Below are positions 1 through 8,408 of a DNA stretch of 64,000 bases, in pieces. The stretch is from Sphaerospermopsis sp. SIO1G1. Its GTDB lineage: Bacteria > Cyanobacteriota > Cyanobacteriia > Cyanobacteriales > Nostocaceae. A model generated the notes under the pieces. It saw nothing but the letters and a program-made list of their open reading frames with translations, did no database searches and was not told where the DNA came from. The DNA lies in the NCBI GenBank assembly GCA_010672785.1, contig JAAHFX010000004.1, positions 376,429 through 440,428 on the forward strand, given 5' to 3'. Position numbers and translations under genes: made by a program. Each line of letters opens with the position of its first letter. Position 1 is the first letter of the stretch.

Positions 1-171
1 CCTACCACGATAATATATATAACGGTTTCTACCAGTACAAGTTCGATAACGTCTCACACGAATGGTTCTGTAACGACGGTGATGATGGTGTGCTTCTGCA
101 TTTTCTGCGAAACTAAAAATAGGAATCAATGAGATGACGCTAGCAAGAAGCAAAGATGTAATTTTTTTCAT
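1..171 (-). CDS. Small secreted His/Arg-rich protein, 3' end outside window
   Basis: The first 57 codons are visible, starting at the ATG at 171. They encode a clear signal peptide (MKKITSLLLASVISLIPIF, then SFAENAEA) with likely cleavage after an Ala-x-Ala type site near residue 27. After it comes a basic stretch with four histidines in a row followed by RRYRTIRVRRYRT. I do not recognise a family; small exported basic proteins of this kind are common in cyanobacteria. The function is unknown and the C-terminus lies beyond the window. Confidence 0.6.
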   Translation of the reverse strand, partial: MKKITSLLLASVISLIPIFSFAENAEAHHHHRRYRTIRVRRYRTCTGRNRYIYYRGR

Positions 172-454
172 GGGAATCTTCTGAATAGTTGGTCATTATT
201 TCTGTAAACATTTAGCGGTACAGAAAACAGAGATTCCATGACAATTGATTGAAAATAATTATGTCTATTATATCATAATGTCAAGAAATATAGACAATTG
301 AGATGCACGTAAAGATATTTTTTCTATAAGTATTTTTTCCCAAAGCCTCTTATTTTTGATGGTTTTATGGTAATTTTTATGCTAAATTACCAGTTGGTAA
401 TAGGTAAATAGTTTTTTATAGCATGAAAACAAATAACCTATTTCTACCTAATAA

Positions 455-1312
455 CTATTCACTACCTATATAACTTTTCTTTTTCAAACGTAAACTTACC
501 CAGATAATTTTTTGTAAGAATAATGGAACATCTGAGTATAAACCTGCTGCTATTTCTTCAAAGGTTTTGATAGAACCAGGATAAACAAAAACAGATAATC
601 CTTGTTCTGCTATACAGGTAAATAAAGCTGACTCTTCTAATAAATATGTCTTGGCTAAATATTTTTGCTTTTCTATAGATATAGTATTATCTGAATTTAA
701 TTCTTGGATACGACTAAGATAGGTATCAGCAAAAGAGTTGACTAATGTTGCAAAAGACTGATTAGATTGACAAAGTTGCTGAAATTGGGAGTAGTAAACT
801 GGGAAATTAGGTTGCTTTTCTACTTCCGAAGTCAGTTGGAAAGTAAAATGACAATTTTTAGTATATTCTTGAAACAATAAATTATTCTCACGGATAAATT
901 TCTGTCCACTGGAAATTGCTTGAGCATAAAATTCTTCATTCTGGTTATTTCCCATCACTTCCAGAGTCAAGCGATATATACTATCTCCGACTAAGACAGT
1001 ACAGGTTGTAAATCTTTCACTAATCCATTTTATAGAAGCTTTTAATCTTTCAGGTTCACAAAAATTTTTGCTTCCCAAACTAACAATAAAAACACAACTT
1101 TGATACTCCGGTAGAGAATTACGTAGGTGATGGGGTAAGAATTTAGATATACTTGCTTTGTAAGAATACTCTTGGGTTATACTTTGACTGGAGTGATATA
1201 GCTTTAATTCACGTTTCTTGAGAGAAATAGCTTTGCTAACTTGTGACTGAACTAAGTTCAATTGTTCAAGAGAAAGCTGATTCCAATCAAAATCTTCCCA
1301 TCTATTGATCAT
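455..1312 (-). CDS. tRNA-dependent cyclodipeptide synthase (CDPS), XYP type
   Basis: A 285-residue protein, slightly longer than typical CDPSs (about 220-270). Members of this family take two aminoacyl-tRNAs and make a cyclic dipeptide (diketopiperazine) by a ping-pong mechanism through an aminoacyl-serine. The key residues are all visible: the nucleophile-type serine S78 in VSLGS (AlbC S37 equivalent), GDSIYR at 109-114, Y223 and E227 in YLLEESALF (AlbC Y178/E182), and Y244 followed by P245-G246 (AlbC Y202). The residue after Y244 is Pro and the residue three after S78 is Ser, which puts it in the XYP rather than NYQ subfamily. It is the last gene of a minus-strand run with two TerB-like genes and a GRAS methyltransferase. 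The family is identified by eye; the dipeptide product cannot be predicted here. Confidence 0.82.
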   Translation of the reverse strand: MINRWEDFDWNQLSLEQLNLVQSQVSKAISLKKRELKLYHSSQSITQEYSYKASISKFLPHHLRNSLPEYQSCVFIVSLGSKNFCEPERLKASIKWISERFTTCTVLVGDSIYRLTLEVMGNNQNEEFYAQAISSGQKFIRENNLLFQEYTKNCHFTFQLTSEVEKQPNFPVYYSQFQQLCQSNQSFATLVNSFADTYLSRIQELNSDNTISIEKQKYLAKTYLLEESALFTCIAEQGLSVFVYPGSIKTFEEIAAGLYSDVPLFLQKIIWVSLRLKKKSYIGSE

Positions 1313-1480
1313 ATTATTTTCTTGATTAACAGGTTATCAAATTAAAAATTTTAGTAGTTGTGTTTCAAATCTGATTATACCTAAATTAAATTCACAATAA
1401 CCTATCAATCAGAATTTTTTTTATAGGTGGGTAAACCCCACCCTGTTAAAGTTTTTGCTCAGTTCAGCTACACAAATCTA

Positions 1481-1966
1481 TTAAATTTCTGTATCAAACA
1501 AAGATAACCTTAAACGCTCAGTTGAATCTTCCAATTCTGCTAAAGATTCCAGACTAATACGGACATTTTTTTCAATACCTAACAGTTCTGCTGCTTTAGA
1601 GACTACTGCTTTTTCTTGATCATGGTAAACACCATCCGCACGACACATTTTGATAGCTTGATACAAGAGTGTGCGACGGAAATTTAGAGAAAAATCATAA
1701 CTAATACCACTTAGTAATTCATCTAAATTGGCATTTTTCCAATCAGCTTTACGGACTGCTTCAATGTATTCTTCTGGTTCAGCTAACAACAGTTCTTGCT
1801 CGTTGATGTACCATTGCAGTTCTGCTTCTGCAAGTTCACCATCTGCACCAGCAACTGCCATTAAAACAGTAGCATATTTGAGTGCTACATCAAAGTCAAC
1901 AGGTGCAGTCAGATTGTAACGATTGATAGCGTATTTACTGGGTTGTAATTTTTTTCCACTACTCAT
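1481..1966 (-). CDS. TerB-like protein, copy 2
   Basis: This 161-residue protein has the TerB/DUF533-like all-helical layout with two repeated acidic motifs, AGADGELAEAE near residues 39-49 and RADGVYHDQEK near 109-119. In TerB proteins such acidic residues bind metal ions. No signal peptide or membrane segment is seen. I chose the ATG at 1966 over an in-frame GTG at 1975, because AAGGG lies about 8 bases upstream of it and the copy next to it begins in the same way (MSS). It is a tandem paralogue of the upstream gene, about 42 bases apart, and is followed by the CDPS gene. Its function is unknown; membrane-associated stress or metal-response roles are known for TerB relatives. Confidence 0.75.
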   Translation of the reverse strand: MSSGKKLQPSKYAINRYNLTAPVDFDVALKYATVLMAVAGADGELAEAELQWYINEQELLLAEPEEYIEAVRKADWKNANLDELLSGISYDFSLNFRRTLLYQAIKMCRADGVYHDQEKAVVSKAAELLGIEKNVRISLESLAELEDSTERLRLSLFDTEI

Positions 1967-2008
1967 ATTAATCACCCTTTTTGATAATTTTTCAAACTGA
2001 ATATACCA

Positions 2009-2491
2009 CTAGACATCGCTAGTTAAAATGAAACGCAGTAATTGACTGGTAGAATCTTCCATTTCTGCGATTGATTCAATACTGTCAACTACAGTTTTAT
2101 CTACTCCTAAAACCTGAGCAGCTTTAGCAACAGCTTCTTTTTCTTTTTCGTGATAAACTCCATCTGCACGGCTCATTTTCACTGCTTGATACAACAATGA
2201 ACGAGATATATTGAGAGAGAAATCAAATTTTACTTCATTCAATGCTGCTTCAATATTGACTTGTTTCCAGTCTATATTACGAATAGCATCAATGTAGTCT
2301 TGACCACATCCAAGTAGTTTGACTTCATCCAAATACCATTGAAGTTCTGCTTCTGCAAGTTCACCATCTGCACCGACAATTGCTAACAAAATGCTACTGT
2401 ATTTGATACCAGCATCAAAGTCAACTAATGTTGTAGCATTATATTTTTGTCGAGCGTAAGGAGTAGGTTCAATTTGTTTATTACTGCTCAT
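2009..2491 (-). CDS. TerB-like protein, copy 1
   Basis: A 160-residue TerB-family protein and close paralogue of the next gene: both share Y..T..VDFD at the N-terminus, VGADGELAEAELQWY, then SRADGVYHEKEKE and an acidic tail ending in AEMEDST. The start ATG follows AAGAGAAG. The pair probably arose by tandem duplication. It lies between a GRAS methyltransferase gene (about 200 bases upstream) and the CDPS. It could bind divalent metal through its acidic motifs, but nothing in the sequence shows how it would serve the neighbouring enzymes. Confidence 0.75.
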   Translation of the reverse strand: MSSNKQIEPTPYARQKYNATTLVDFDAGIKYSSILLAIVGADGELAEAELQWYLDEVKLLGCGQDYIDAIRNIDWKQVNIEAALNEVKFDFSLNISRSLLYQAVKMSRADGVYHEKEKEAVAKAAQVLGVDKTVVDSIESIAEMEDSTSQLLRFILTSDV

Positions 2492-2688
2492 TGTCTTCTC
2501 TTACCTTAGGTAAGATTTGGGTAAATTCAAGCCAATTGTAAGTGAAATTGCTAATTTCTATAGTTAAGAAAATCTTATTTTCTCAAATGTGGTCAAAATG
2601 AGGATGATCCCCCTAAATACACATTAAATAAAACTGTTCAAATACCCTCTGACTCCTGACTCCTGAATTATTACAGTAATGTTTATTG

Positions 2689-3786
2689 CTAAGAAGCGTG
2701 TGACTTATTGACTTGAGCAGCAATGACTCCGACGATCGGATGATAATTATATTCAACACCTACATAACCCCGATATTGACGAATACCTATTTTGGGATGA
2801 TCTGCTTTAGGTAGGTTAAGAATTTGTGGCTTTAAGTAAAATCCGGCTTTGACTAAACGCTCTACCCATACTGATAAAGGTTCTAAACGTTCATGGCGAT
2901 TTGCCATTTCATCTTCAGAGATAATATCTTCAATTTCACGCCCAAAAAAACCTATTTTTAAAGCTACTCTTTCCGCGTTGGTTAATTCATCCAAGTCATC
3001 TACCATATCAAATACAGTTCCATATAACTGCCAACAGTTTTGAAATCTTAAGAAAAAGTCTTCAATATTATGATTAGCATTCCCTTCTAATAGTACGAAT
3101 CCCAGGGGATGAAGATCGTAAAGGTGACGCAAGACTCGATCTCGTTCGTCTCCTTCATGGGGTTCACTAACAATATGATGGATAGAATAAGCGGCATTAA
3201 TTGCTACTTTACCACCGAAATTGTCCTGTAACTTTTCCCATTCCTCTTCAGTTAAATCTTCAGCACATTTATCAATCCCAACAAAATCTACTGTAAAAGG
3301 TAGAGATTTTCCAGCTTTTTCAATTGCTACTTTTGCAGTTTCTAAACTATTTGGTACAGGTTCTAAACCGATAACAGTAAATTTTTGAGGTGGATTATTG
3401 CTTTGAGCGACTAACTCCATGACTGCGATCGCTTGACTACCTTTACCTAAACCTAAGTCCATATAGGCAACTTCAGTTAATCCACTGGTAATTATATATT
3501 CAACTAGTAATGGATTACCAATTAAATAGGAATAAGTAAAAATAGGAACTTTGGCTACAACATCAAAGATATCAATTTGCGAACCTTGATAATCTTCATA
3601 TTTACTAAAGTAAACATTTCCTTGTTCAATATAATTAAAGTCCAATTTCTTCTGCAAAGCATCTGCGAACACAAATTCTTTGGTTTGGGTTTTATGATCA
3701 AACACTAAACTATGCAATAGATGATAAGCAGTACGAATGTTTCCCATTTGTAAATGGTGAACAACTTCAAATAATGGATGTGTCAT
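2689..3786 (-). CDS. GRAS-family SAM-dependent methyltransferase-like protein
   Basis: This 365-residue protein matches the GRAS domain known from plant transcription regulators and from bacterial Rossmann-fold methyltransferase relatives. Visible in order are: a leucine-rich helical start (HHLQMGNIRTAYHLLHSL, residues 10-27), a SAM-type loop VAYMDLGLGKGSQA (106-119), the EGNANHN motif (234-240, plant EXNHN-like), an RF..C...Y..VFD block (247-260), FGREIEDIIS (281-290) and W..RL..AGF (307-316). These correspond to the LHR, VHIID, PFYRE and SAW blocks. Bacterial GRAS proteins are predicted small-molecule methyltransferases or ligand binders. Its position upstream of tandem TerB genes and a CDPS suggests it could modify a cyclodipeptide; that is inference. 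Confidence 0.75.
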   Translation of the reverse strand: MTHPLFEVVHHLQMGNIRTAYHLLHSLVFDHKTQTKEFVFADALQKKLDFNYIEQGNVYFSKYEDYQGSQIDIFDVVAKVPIFTYSYLIGNPLLVEYIITSGLTEVAYMDLGLGKGSQAIAVMELVAQSNNPPQKFTVIGLEPVPNSLETAKVAIEKAGKSLPFTVDFVGIDKCAEDLTEEEWEKLQDNFGGKVAINAAYSIHHIVSEPHEGDERDRVLRHLYDLHPLGFVLLEGNANHNIEDFFLRFQNCWQLYGTVFDMVDDLDELTNAERVALKIGFFGREIEDIISEDEMANRHERLEPLSVWVERLVKAGFYLKPQILNLPKADHPKIGIRQYRGYVGVEYNYHPIVGVIAAQVNKSHAS

Positions 3787-3975
3787 TGTTAATTGCTTCT
3801 AGTTAAACTGGTATTTTTTCCCAAAGTCTTTTATTCTTAATTTGCGATCGCTTTTCTTTGATACTTATATCTCCGACTTCTGAGTTAAATTGATAATTAT
3901 TGAATTATAATCCTCCAAGCAGTCGAGGATCTCGGTTTAGGATCTAACTTTTAATTTAATTGATCATTGATACCT

Positions 3976-4040
3976 AGATCCCCGACTTCTTTGATGATTT
4001 GAACAATAAATGATCAATTCAAGCTAGAAGTCGGGGATCT
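3976..4040. repeat. Palindromic intergenic repeat, 15-bp perfect arms
   Basis: AGATCCCCGACTTCT (3976-3990) is repeated as its exact reverse complement at 4026-4040, with a 35-base spacer. A looser related sequence lies nearby (GAGGATCTCGG around 3927). The element sits between the CHAT gene and the GRAS gene and could form a long hairpin in RNA. It may be a dispersed cyanobacterial palindromic repeat or an intercistronic stem-loop. Confidence 0.6.
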
Positions 4041-4064
4041 CATTCTGGAATCTGGTTATGCAAA

Positions 4065-5432
4065 TTACCAAGGATTACCGATAATTGTAAACGCAGACCA
4101 ATAATAAGGATGAGAAAAGTTTTTATCTCTTAATTCTGCTAATTCCGATGGCAATTTAATTCTACCATTAGAACTTTGCAAATTACCTGATTCTATTCCC
4201 ACTTCTCCTTTTAACATAGCTATTTGTGCTGTTTGTAATGCTTTCGCTTTCAAGGGAATTTCTTGTAAATGTTGATAAAATTCATTCATTAAAGCTAAAG
4301 TTCCTACATCACTCACATTCCAAAGACTAGCTAAAGCAGATTTAACTCCTGACTTAACCGTTAACCCCGCAAATCCTAACTCTGCTTGATTATCTCCAAA
4401 TGCAGTTTTACAAGCACTGAGAACTAATAAATCCACTTGTGGATTATCCAATTGTAATTTTTCAATTTCATTTAAACTAAGTCTTTCATTATCCCAAAAT
4501 TGAATATAAGACTGATCTGGAGTTCCTGGATTGAACTCTGCATGGGTAGCTAAATGCACAATGTTAAATTTTCCATTTTTGCGTTGTGCTTGGAAATTTT
4601 CCAGAGTAAATTCTTGATTGAGAAATTGTTGATTGGGTGCAAACTCTTGCGTAATTTGATTTAATTCCACTGGTACTGCGGGTAAAGATGCAAGTTGGGA
4701 AAATTCCGATGCTCCCATTGCTAAAACTTGTAAATTTCTTTTTTTACTTGGTTCAGTTTTAATTAAATTGAAAGCTGGAATGCGTGCTAGACTATACTTT
4801 TCAATTAAAAATTTATTACCATCATGTAAAGTTGCTATTGGTAAAGTTCTTAAACCTGCTCCCAAACAAAACATAATCGTATCAATTTTTTCTTTTTTGA
4901 GAGTAAATTCTAATGGTTTAACTATCCAAGTATATAATCTTTGTGCCGGTTTTAAGTAAAGTTTTGTGCTGCGTCTACTGGGACTTGTTACTGTTACATT
5001 TAACTGTCTAACTACATTCAATAAAGTTTTCCTATCCGCAGTTTTGACACTATAGATTTGGGGTTTTTTCCCAGGAGTAATAATAACTAATTGTAGTTGC
5101 TTTGCTCTAGCCCAAATCCATACTACCGCAGGTTTTGTATTTGTTTGTTGAGCAAGATCAGCAAGTGATTCTGATATATCTGTGGCCATCAATGAAAGAG
5201 ACGGTAGGTTTTCCCCAAAATATTGATCATAATCTCCTTTCCAATGTTGCTCGACTTCATCCACTGCTTCAATAAAACTCTTATTGTTGAGAAACCTTTC
5301 CCAATCTTGATCGTTGACAGCGTAAACAGACTGATTTACCAGTATAGAACTAGAGACAACTGTCGTCATAAAAACAAAAATAAATAAGCTCAAAAAGATA
5401 GTTACTTTCTTTAACTTAATTCGGTGCAACAT
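4065..5432 (-). CDS. Secreted CHAT-domain (caspase-like) protein
   Basis: A 455-residue protein with an N-terminal hydrophobic segment (residues 10-30) ending in SVYA, consistent with export. The C-terminal half is a CHAT domain, a caspase/separase-clan peptidase fold. The catalytic dyad is present: H297 in HLATH and C341 in VLSACKTA, followed by GFAGLTVKSGVKSALASLW. Unlike many cyanobacterial CHAT proteins it has no obvious TPR array; residues 40-180 are an uncharacterised helical region. It lies upstream of the GRAS-TerB-CDPS genes on the same strand, but 278 bases and a hairpin repeat separate them, so co-transcription is uncertain. Confidence 0.82.
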   Translation of the reverse strand: MLHRIKLKKVTIFLSLFIFVFMTTVVSSSILVNQSVYAVNDQDWERFLNNKSFIEAVDEVEQHWKGDYDQYFGENLPSLSLMATDISESLADLAQQTNTKPAVVWIWARAKQLQLVIITPGKKPQIYSVKTADRKTLLNVVRQLNVTVTSPSRRSTKLYLKPAQRLYTWIVKPLEFTLKKEKIDTIMFCLGAGLRTLPIATLHDGNKFLIEKYSLARIPAFNLIKTEPSKKRNLQVLAMGASEFSQLASLPAVPVELNQITQEFAPNQQFLNQEFTLENFQAQRKNGKFNIVHLATHAEFNPGTPDQSYIQFWDNERLSLNEIEKLQLDNPQVDLLVLSACKTAFGDNQAELGFAGLTVKSGVKSALASLWNVSDVGTLALMNEFYQHLQEIPLKAKALQTAQIAMLKGEVGIESGNLQSSNGRIKLPSELAELRDKNFSHPYYWSAFTIIGNPW

Positions 5433-5815
5433 TGCTGATATTCCTTCTCTCTTTATATTACTTCATCAATTTATTAAAACTCAATTCTGTAAATAATCAG
5501 TAAAAAAGTATGTTTTATTCCATCATATCTTCAGGTTTATTTAATAATTATCAAATGTTTCAAAATATTGCAAATTATGACGAGAAAATTATCCCAATTT
5601 TAACTTTTTAAGCCTCTAATCATAATTGTTTCTTAACTGCAATAGTGGATTCTATTATCTTGTGTGGCTGACTATTCAGTAAATTGACACTGGTTCAAAA
5701 AACAATGAACCGAAAGCAAATTGTAAATTTATATTTGTACCGCAATTGGATTTAATCCAATTCTAAAAAGCTGAATAATCAGTAGACACATCTACGATAT
5801 ATTTTGAGGAATTTT
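5433..5815. other. Divergent intergenic region, CHAT gene / phoX-like gene
   Basis: This AT-rich 383-base region must hold both divergent promoters. Apart from the perfect palindrome listed separately at 5744-5762, I see only loosely Pho-box-like TTAACT units at 5600 and 5633 (33 bases apart, three helical turns). These are too weak to call. Confidence 0.4.
5744..5762. promoter_or_regulatory. 19-bp perfect palindrome upstream of phoX-like gene
   Basis: AATTGGATTTAATCCAATT is a perfect 9+1+9 palindrome ending 53 bases before the start codon of the PhoX-like gene. Its place and symmetry suit a dimeric repressor or activator site. It does not match the CTTAACCT-type Pho box. Operator function is inference. 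Confidence 0.35.
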
Positions 5816-8056
5816 ATGGCTACAGGATTTGTTACAACCCAACCAGCACAAATGCAGGGATTAGGTGGTTACACTTATGATCCTATCTTTACAGTTGGTG
5901 AAACTATTGATGGTTATACTCCTCCAGGTATCTTGGATGGGATGGGTGCTTATGAACTGGATGGAAACACAGTTAGAGTTTTAGTTAACCATGAACTACG
6001 TGCTAACGTAGGTTATGAATATCAATTAGATAATGGCGCTTCTCTTACAGGTGCAAGGGTTAGTTATTTTGATATTGATAAAAGTAGTCTGGAAATACTT
6101 GATTCTGGTTTAGCTTACGATACCATTTACAACCGTGCAGGTGAAGTTGTAGACGAAGCTTCCGACTTAGAATTTGGTGGGATTAACCGTTTATGTTCTG
6201 CTAACTTAATGGAAGCTTACCAATTTGGTAATGGTAGAGGTTTAGCAGATCGGATCTATTTTGCTGGTGAAGAAACCTATGGTGGATCACAGTTTGCTTT
6301 AGATGTAGAGACTGGAGAACTGTGGGCGCTTCCCTGGTTCGGCCGTGCTGCATGGGAAAGTTCAACTGAAATAGATACCGGTAATACAGATCAAGTTGCT
6401 TTCATCATTGGTGATGATAGAGGTCCTGCACCATTACTTCTTTACGTTGGTGAAAAAGATAACAGTGCTGGAGCTAGTTTCTTAGCACGTAACGGTTTAG
6501 ATAACGGTAAAGTCTACGTCTGGGTTGCTGACGATGGTTCAGAAGATCCCAGAGATTTCAATGGTAGTGGTAATACTACTGCTGGTGAGTTTGTAGAAAT
6601 TGACATCTACCGTCCTGACCAAGCTGGAAGTGCTGTTGATACCGATAATGATGGTAGCATCCAGGATGAATTTGGTTATGATGAACTAGGATTTGCGACT
6701 CAGTTCCAACAAGATGTATTGTCTTCGGGATTAGACTTTGCAAATAGCTTTCATGATGTTGCAAAACAAGGAACAGACACAACTGCTGGTGGTTTCTTAT
6801 TCTCCCGTCCTGAAGACGTAGCTACTGATCCCTTTGATGGTACAAGAGCAGTATTAGCTTCTACAGGTCGTACAAGTGTTTTTGATGGTTTTGATACCTG
6901 GGGAACAACATACATTGTTGATGTTGACTTTGGTGCTAATGCAATTACTGCTGATTTGAACATCCTTTATGATGCTAATGAAGCAGATAAACAAGACTTT
7001 GGTTTACGTAGTCCTGATAACCTAGATTGGGCTGATGATGGTTTAATTTATCTTCAGGAAGATAGAGCTATTAGTTCTAGTCTATATGGTGCAAGTTCTG
7101 GAGAAGAATCTTCTGTTTGGACTATCGATCCCTTTGCTGCTGATCCTGATACAACTGCAACCCGTGTAGCACAAATGGATCGTTCTGGTGTACCTTCAGA
7201 TCAAACTGATAGTGATCCTACTGATTTAGGTGATTGGGAATCTTCCGGTATTTTGGATGTATCTACCTTATTTGGTAATGATCCTGGTGAATTGTTAATA
7301 CTCAACGTTCAAGCTCACAGTTTACGTGATGGTAACATCATCAACAAACCCGGTTTAGATACTGATGGAGATGGCACAGTTACAGCTAATGATAACTTGG
7401 TGCAAGGTGGTCAGTTAGCATTCTTAACAACTCCTGACGCTTCTTTAATTCAAGATTCTCAGTTGGTATCTGGTTCTACTGGTGCAGATACCTTAATTGG
7501 TGGAGCTGACTTTGATGGAATTAATGATACAGTCTTCACCGGTGCAGGTGGAGATGAAATAGATGTTACCTTCGCTGGTGGTTTAGCTGGTAATAACCGT
7601 ATCTTCAGCGGTAGTGGTGCAGATGCCATTTTTGTGGGAGATGGAGACAGAGCATTTGGTGGTAGTGGTGATGATGAAATCTTTGCTACTAATGCTACTG
7701 GTTATCGCATTTCCGGTGGTGCTGGAAATGATCAAATCTTCTTAGGTGCGGATGGTCGCGCTTTAGGTGGTGAAGGTGATGATGAATTCTACGTTATTGA
7801 AGGTGGTGGAAATATCATCGCTGGTGATGAAGGTGCTGATCAATTCTGGATCGTTACTGGTAATATACCTGCTGAAGCTAATACCATTACTGACTTTGAA
7901 ATGGGTACTGATGTCTTAGGTATTGGTGCTGCTGGTCTAACTTTTGCTGACTTAACTTTAAGTGGTAATGACATTATGATTGATGGTACAACCGTTGCTA
8001 CTTTAAATGGTGTGAATACTGCTAGTTTGACTGCTGCTGATTTTGCTTTTGCATAG
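5816..8056 (+). CDS. PhoX-like phosphatase (DUF839) with Gly/Asp-rich export tail
   Basis: A 746-residue protein. Residues 1 to about 545 resemble the calcium/iron-dependent alkaline phosphatase PhoX family: VLVNHEL, FAGEETYGG, SRPEDVATDPFDG, SPDNLDWADDGLIYLQED and WESSGILDVS. PhoX enzymes release phosphate from organic monoesters outside the cytoplasm. Residues from about 552 are a repetitive GGxGxD-like domain (LIGGADFDG, FSGSGAD, FGGSGDD, GGAGND, GGEGDD) ending in DFAFA, typical of type I secretion tails. There is no cleavable signal peptide, which agrees with that route. I chose the ATG at 5816 because TGAGGA lies five bases upstream; an upstream in-frame TTG at 5804 overlaps that site. 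Confidence 0.82.
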   Translation: MATGFVTTQPAQMQGLGGYTYDPIFTVGETIDGYTPPGILDGMGAYELDGNTVRVLVNHELRANVGYEYQLDNGASLTGARVSYFDIDKSSLEILDSGLAYDTIYNRAGEVVDEASDLEFGGINRLCSANLMEAYQFGNGRGLADRIYFAGEETYGGSQFALDVETGELWALPWFGRAAWESSTEIDTGNTDQVAFIIGDDRGPAPLLLYVGEKDNSAGASFLARNGLDNGKVYVWVADDGSEDPRDFNGSGNTTAGEFVEIDIYRPDQAGSAVDTDNDGSIQDEFGYDELGFATQFQQDVLSSGLDFANSFHDVAKQGTDTTAGGFLFSRPEDVATDPFDGTRAVLASTGRTSVFDGFDTWGTTYIVDVDFGANAITADLNILYDANEADKQDFGLRSPDNLDWADDGLIYLQEDRAISSSLYGASSGEESSVWTIDPFAADPDTTATRVAQMDRSGVPSDQTDSDPTDLGDWESSGILDVSTLFGNDPGELLILNVQAHSLRDGNIINKPGLDTDGDGTVTANDNLVQGGQLAFLTTPDASLIQDSQLVSGSTGADTLIGGADFDGINDTVFTGAGGDEIDVTFAGGLAGNNRIFSGSGADAIFVGDGDRAFGGSGDDEIFATNATGYRISGGAGNDQIFLGADGRALGGEGDDEFYVIEGGGNIIAGDEGADQFWIVTGNIPAEANTITDFEMGTDVLGIGAAGLTFADLTLSGNDIMIDGTTVATLNGVNTASLTAADFAFA

Positions 8057-8098
8057 AAACAATCAAATAGTTTTTTGATTTTTGACCTGGAACTTTTT

Positions 8099-8133
8099 AA
8101 TCCTCAATTTCTTAGGAAGTTGGGGATTTTTTT
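8099..8133 (+). terminator. Rho-independent terminator after phoX-like gene
   Basis: ATCCTCAATTTC, TTAG loop and GAAGTTGGGGAT form a 12-pair stem followed directly by seven T. Nearly the same hairpin follows the three related genes ending at 18121, 22783 and 27738. Confidence 0.85.
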
Positions 8134-8136
8134 GTC

Positions 8137-8240
8137 TAGGACTTACCCAGAAGTTAAGGAAGAAACGTTCGCGTAGCGTGTCATCATACCACGAAGGTAC
8201 GAGGAAAACTAAGGTAAGAGGGTTGGAGAGATATTTGGTG
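8137..8240. repeat. Degenerate MITE-like copy (family A)
   Basis: It begins TAGGACTTACCCAGAAG and contains ACCACGAAGG, then TAAGAGGGTTGGAGAGATATTTGG. The same internal blocks occur in the elements at 37378 and 42503, so this is a decayed member of that family. The far end is not clearly preserved. The remaining bases to 8408 show no gene. Confidence 0.5.
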
Positions 8241-8408
8241 TTGATATTAAGTCCGGGTAATAACTTACGATATAAGTTTTTTGTGAATAATACCAAATCC
8301 GGTTGCCAATAGATATGATAAGTATTTACTCGGACATGATATGATATCAAACAATATCTTTAAGTAGTTGTAAATATTCCTGCTCCAAAACATTATTAAA
8401 ACCGAAAA

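Noticed and set aside
5598..5640. A Pho box upstream of the PhoX-like gene
   Set aside because: Only TTAACT cores at 33-base spacing match; the CC of the consensus and the intermediate units are missing.
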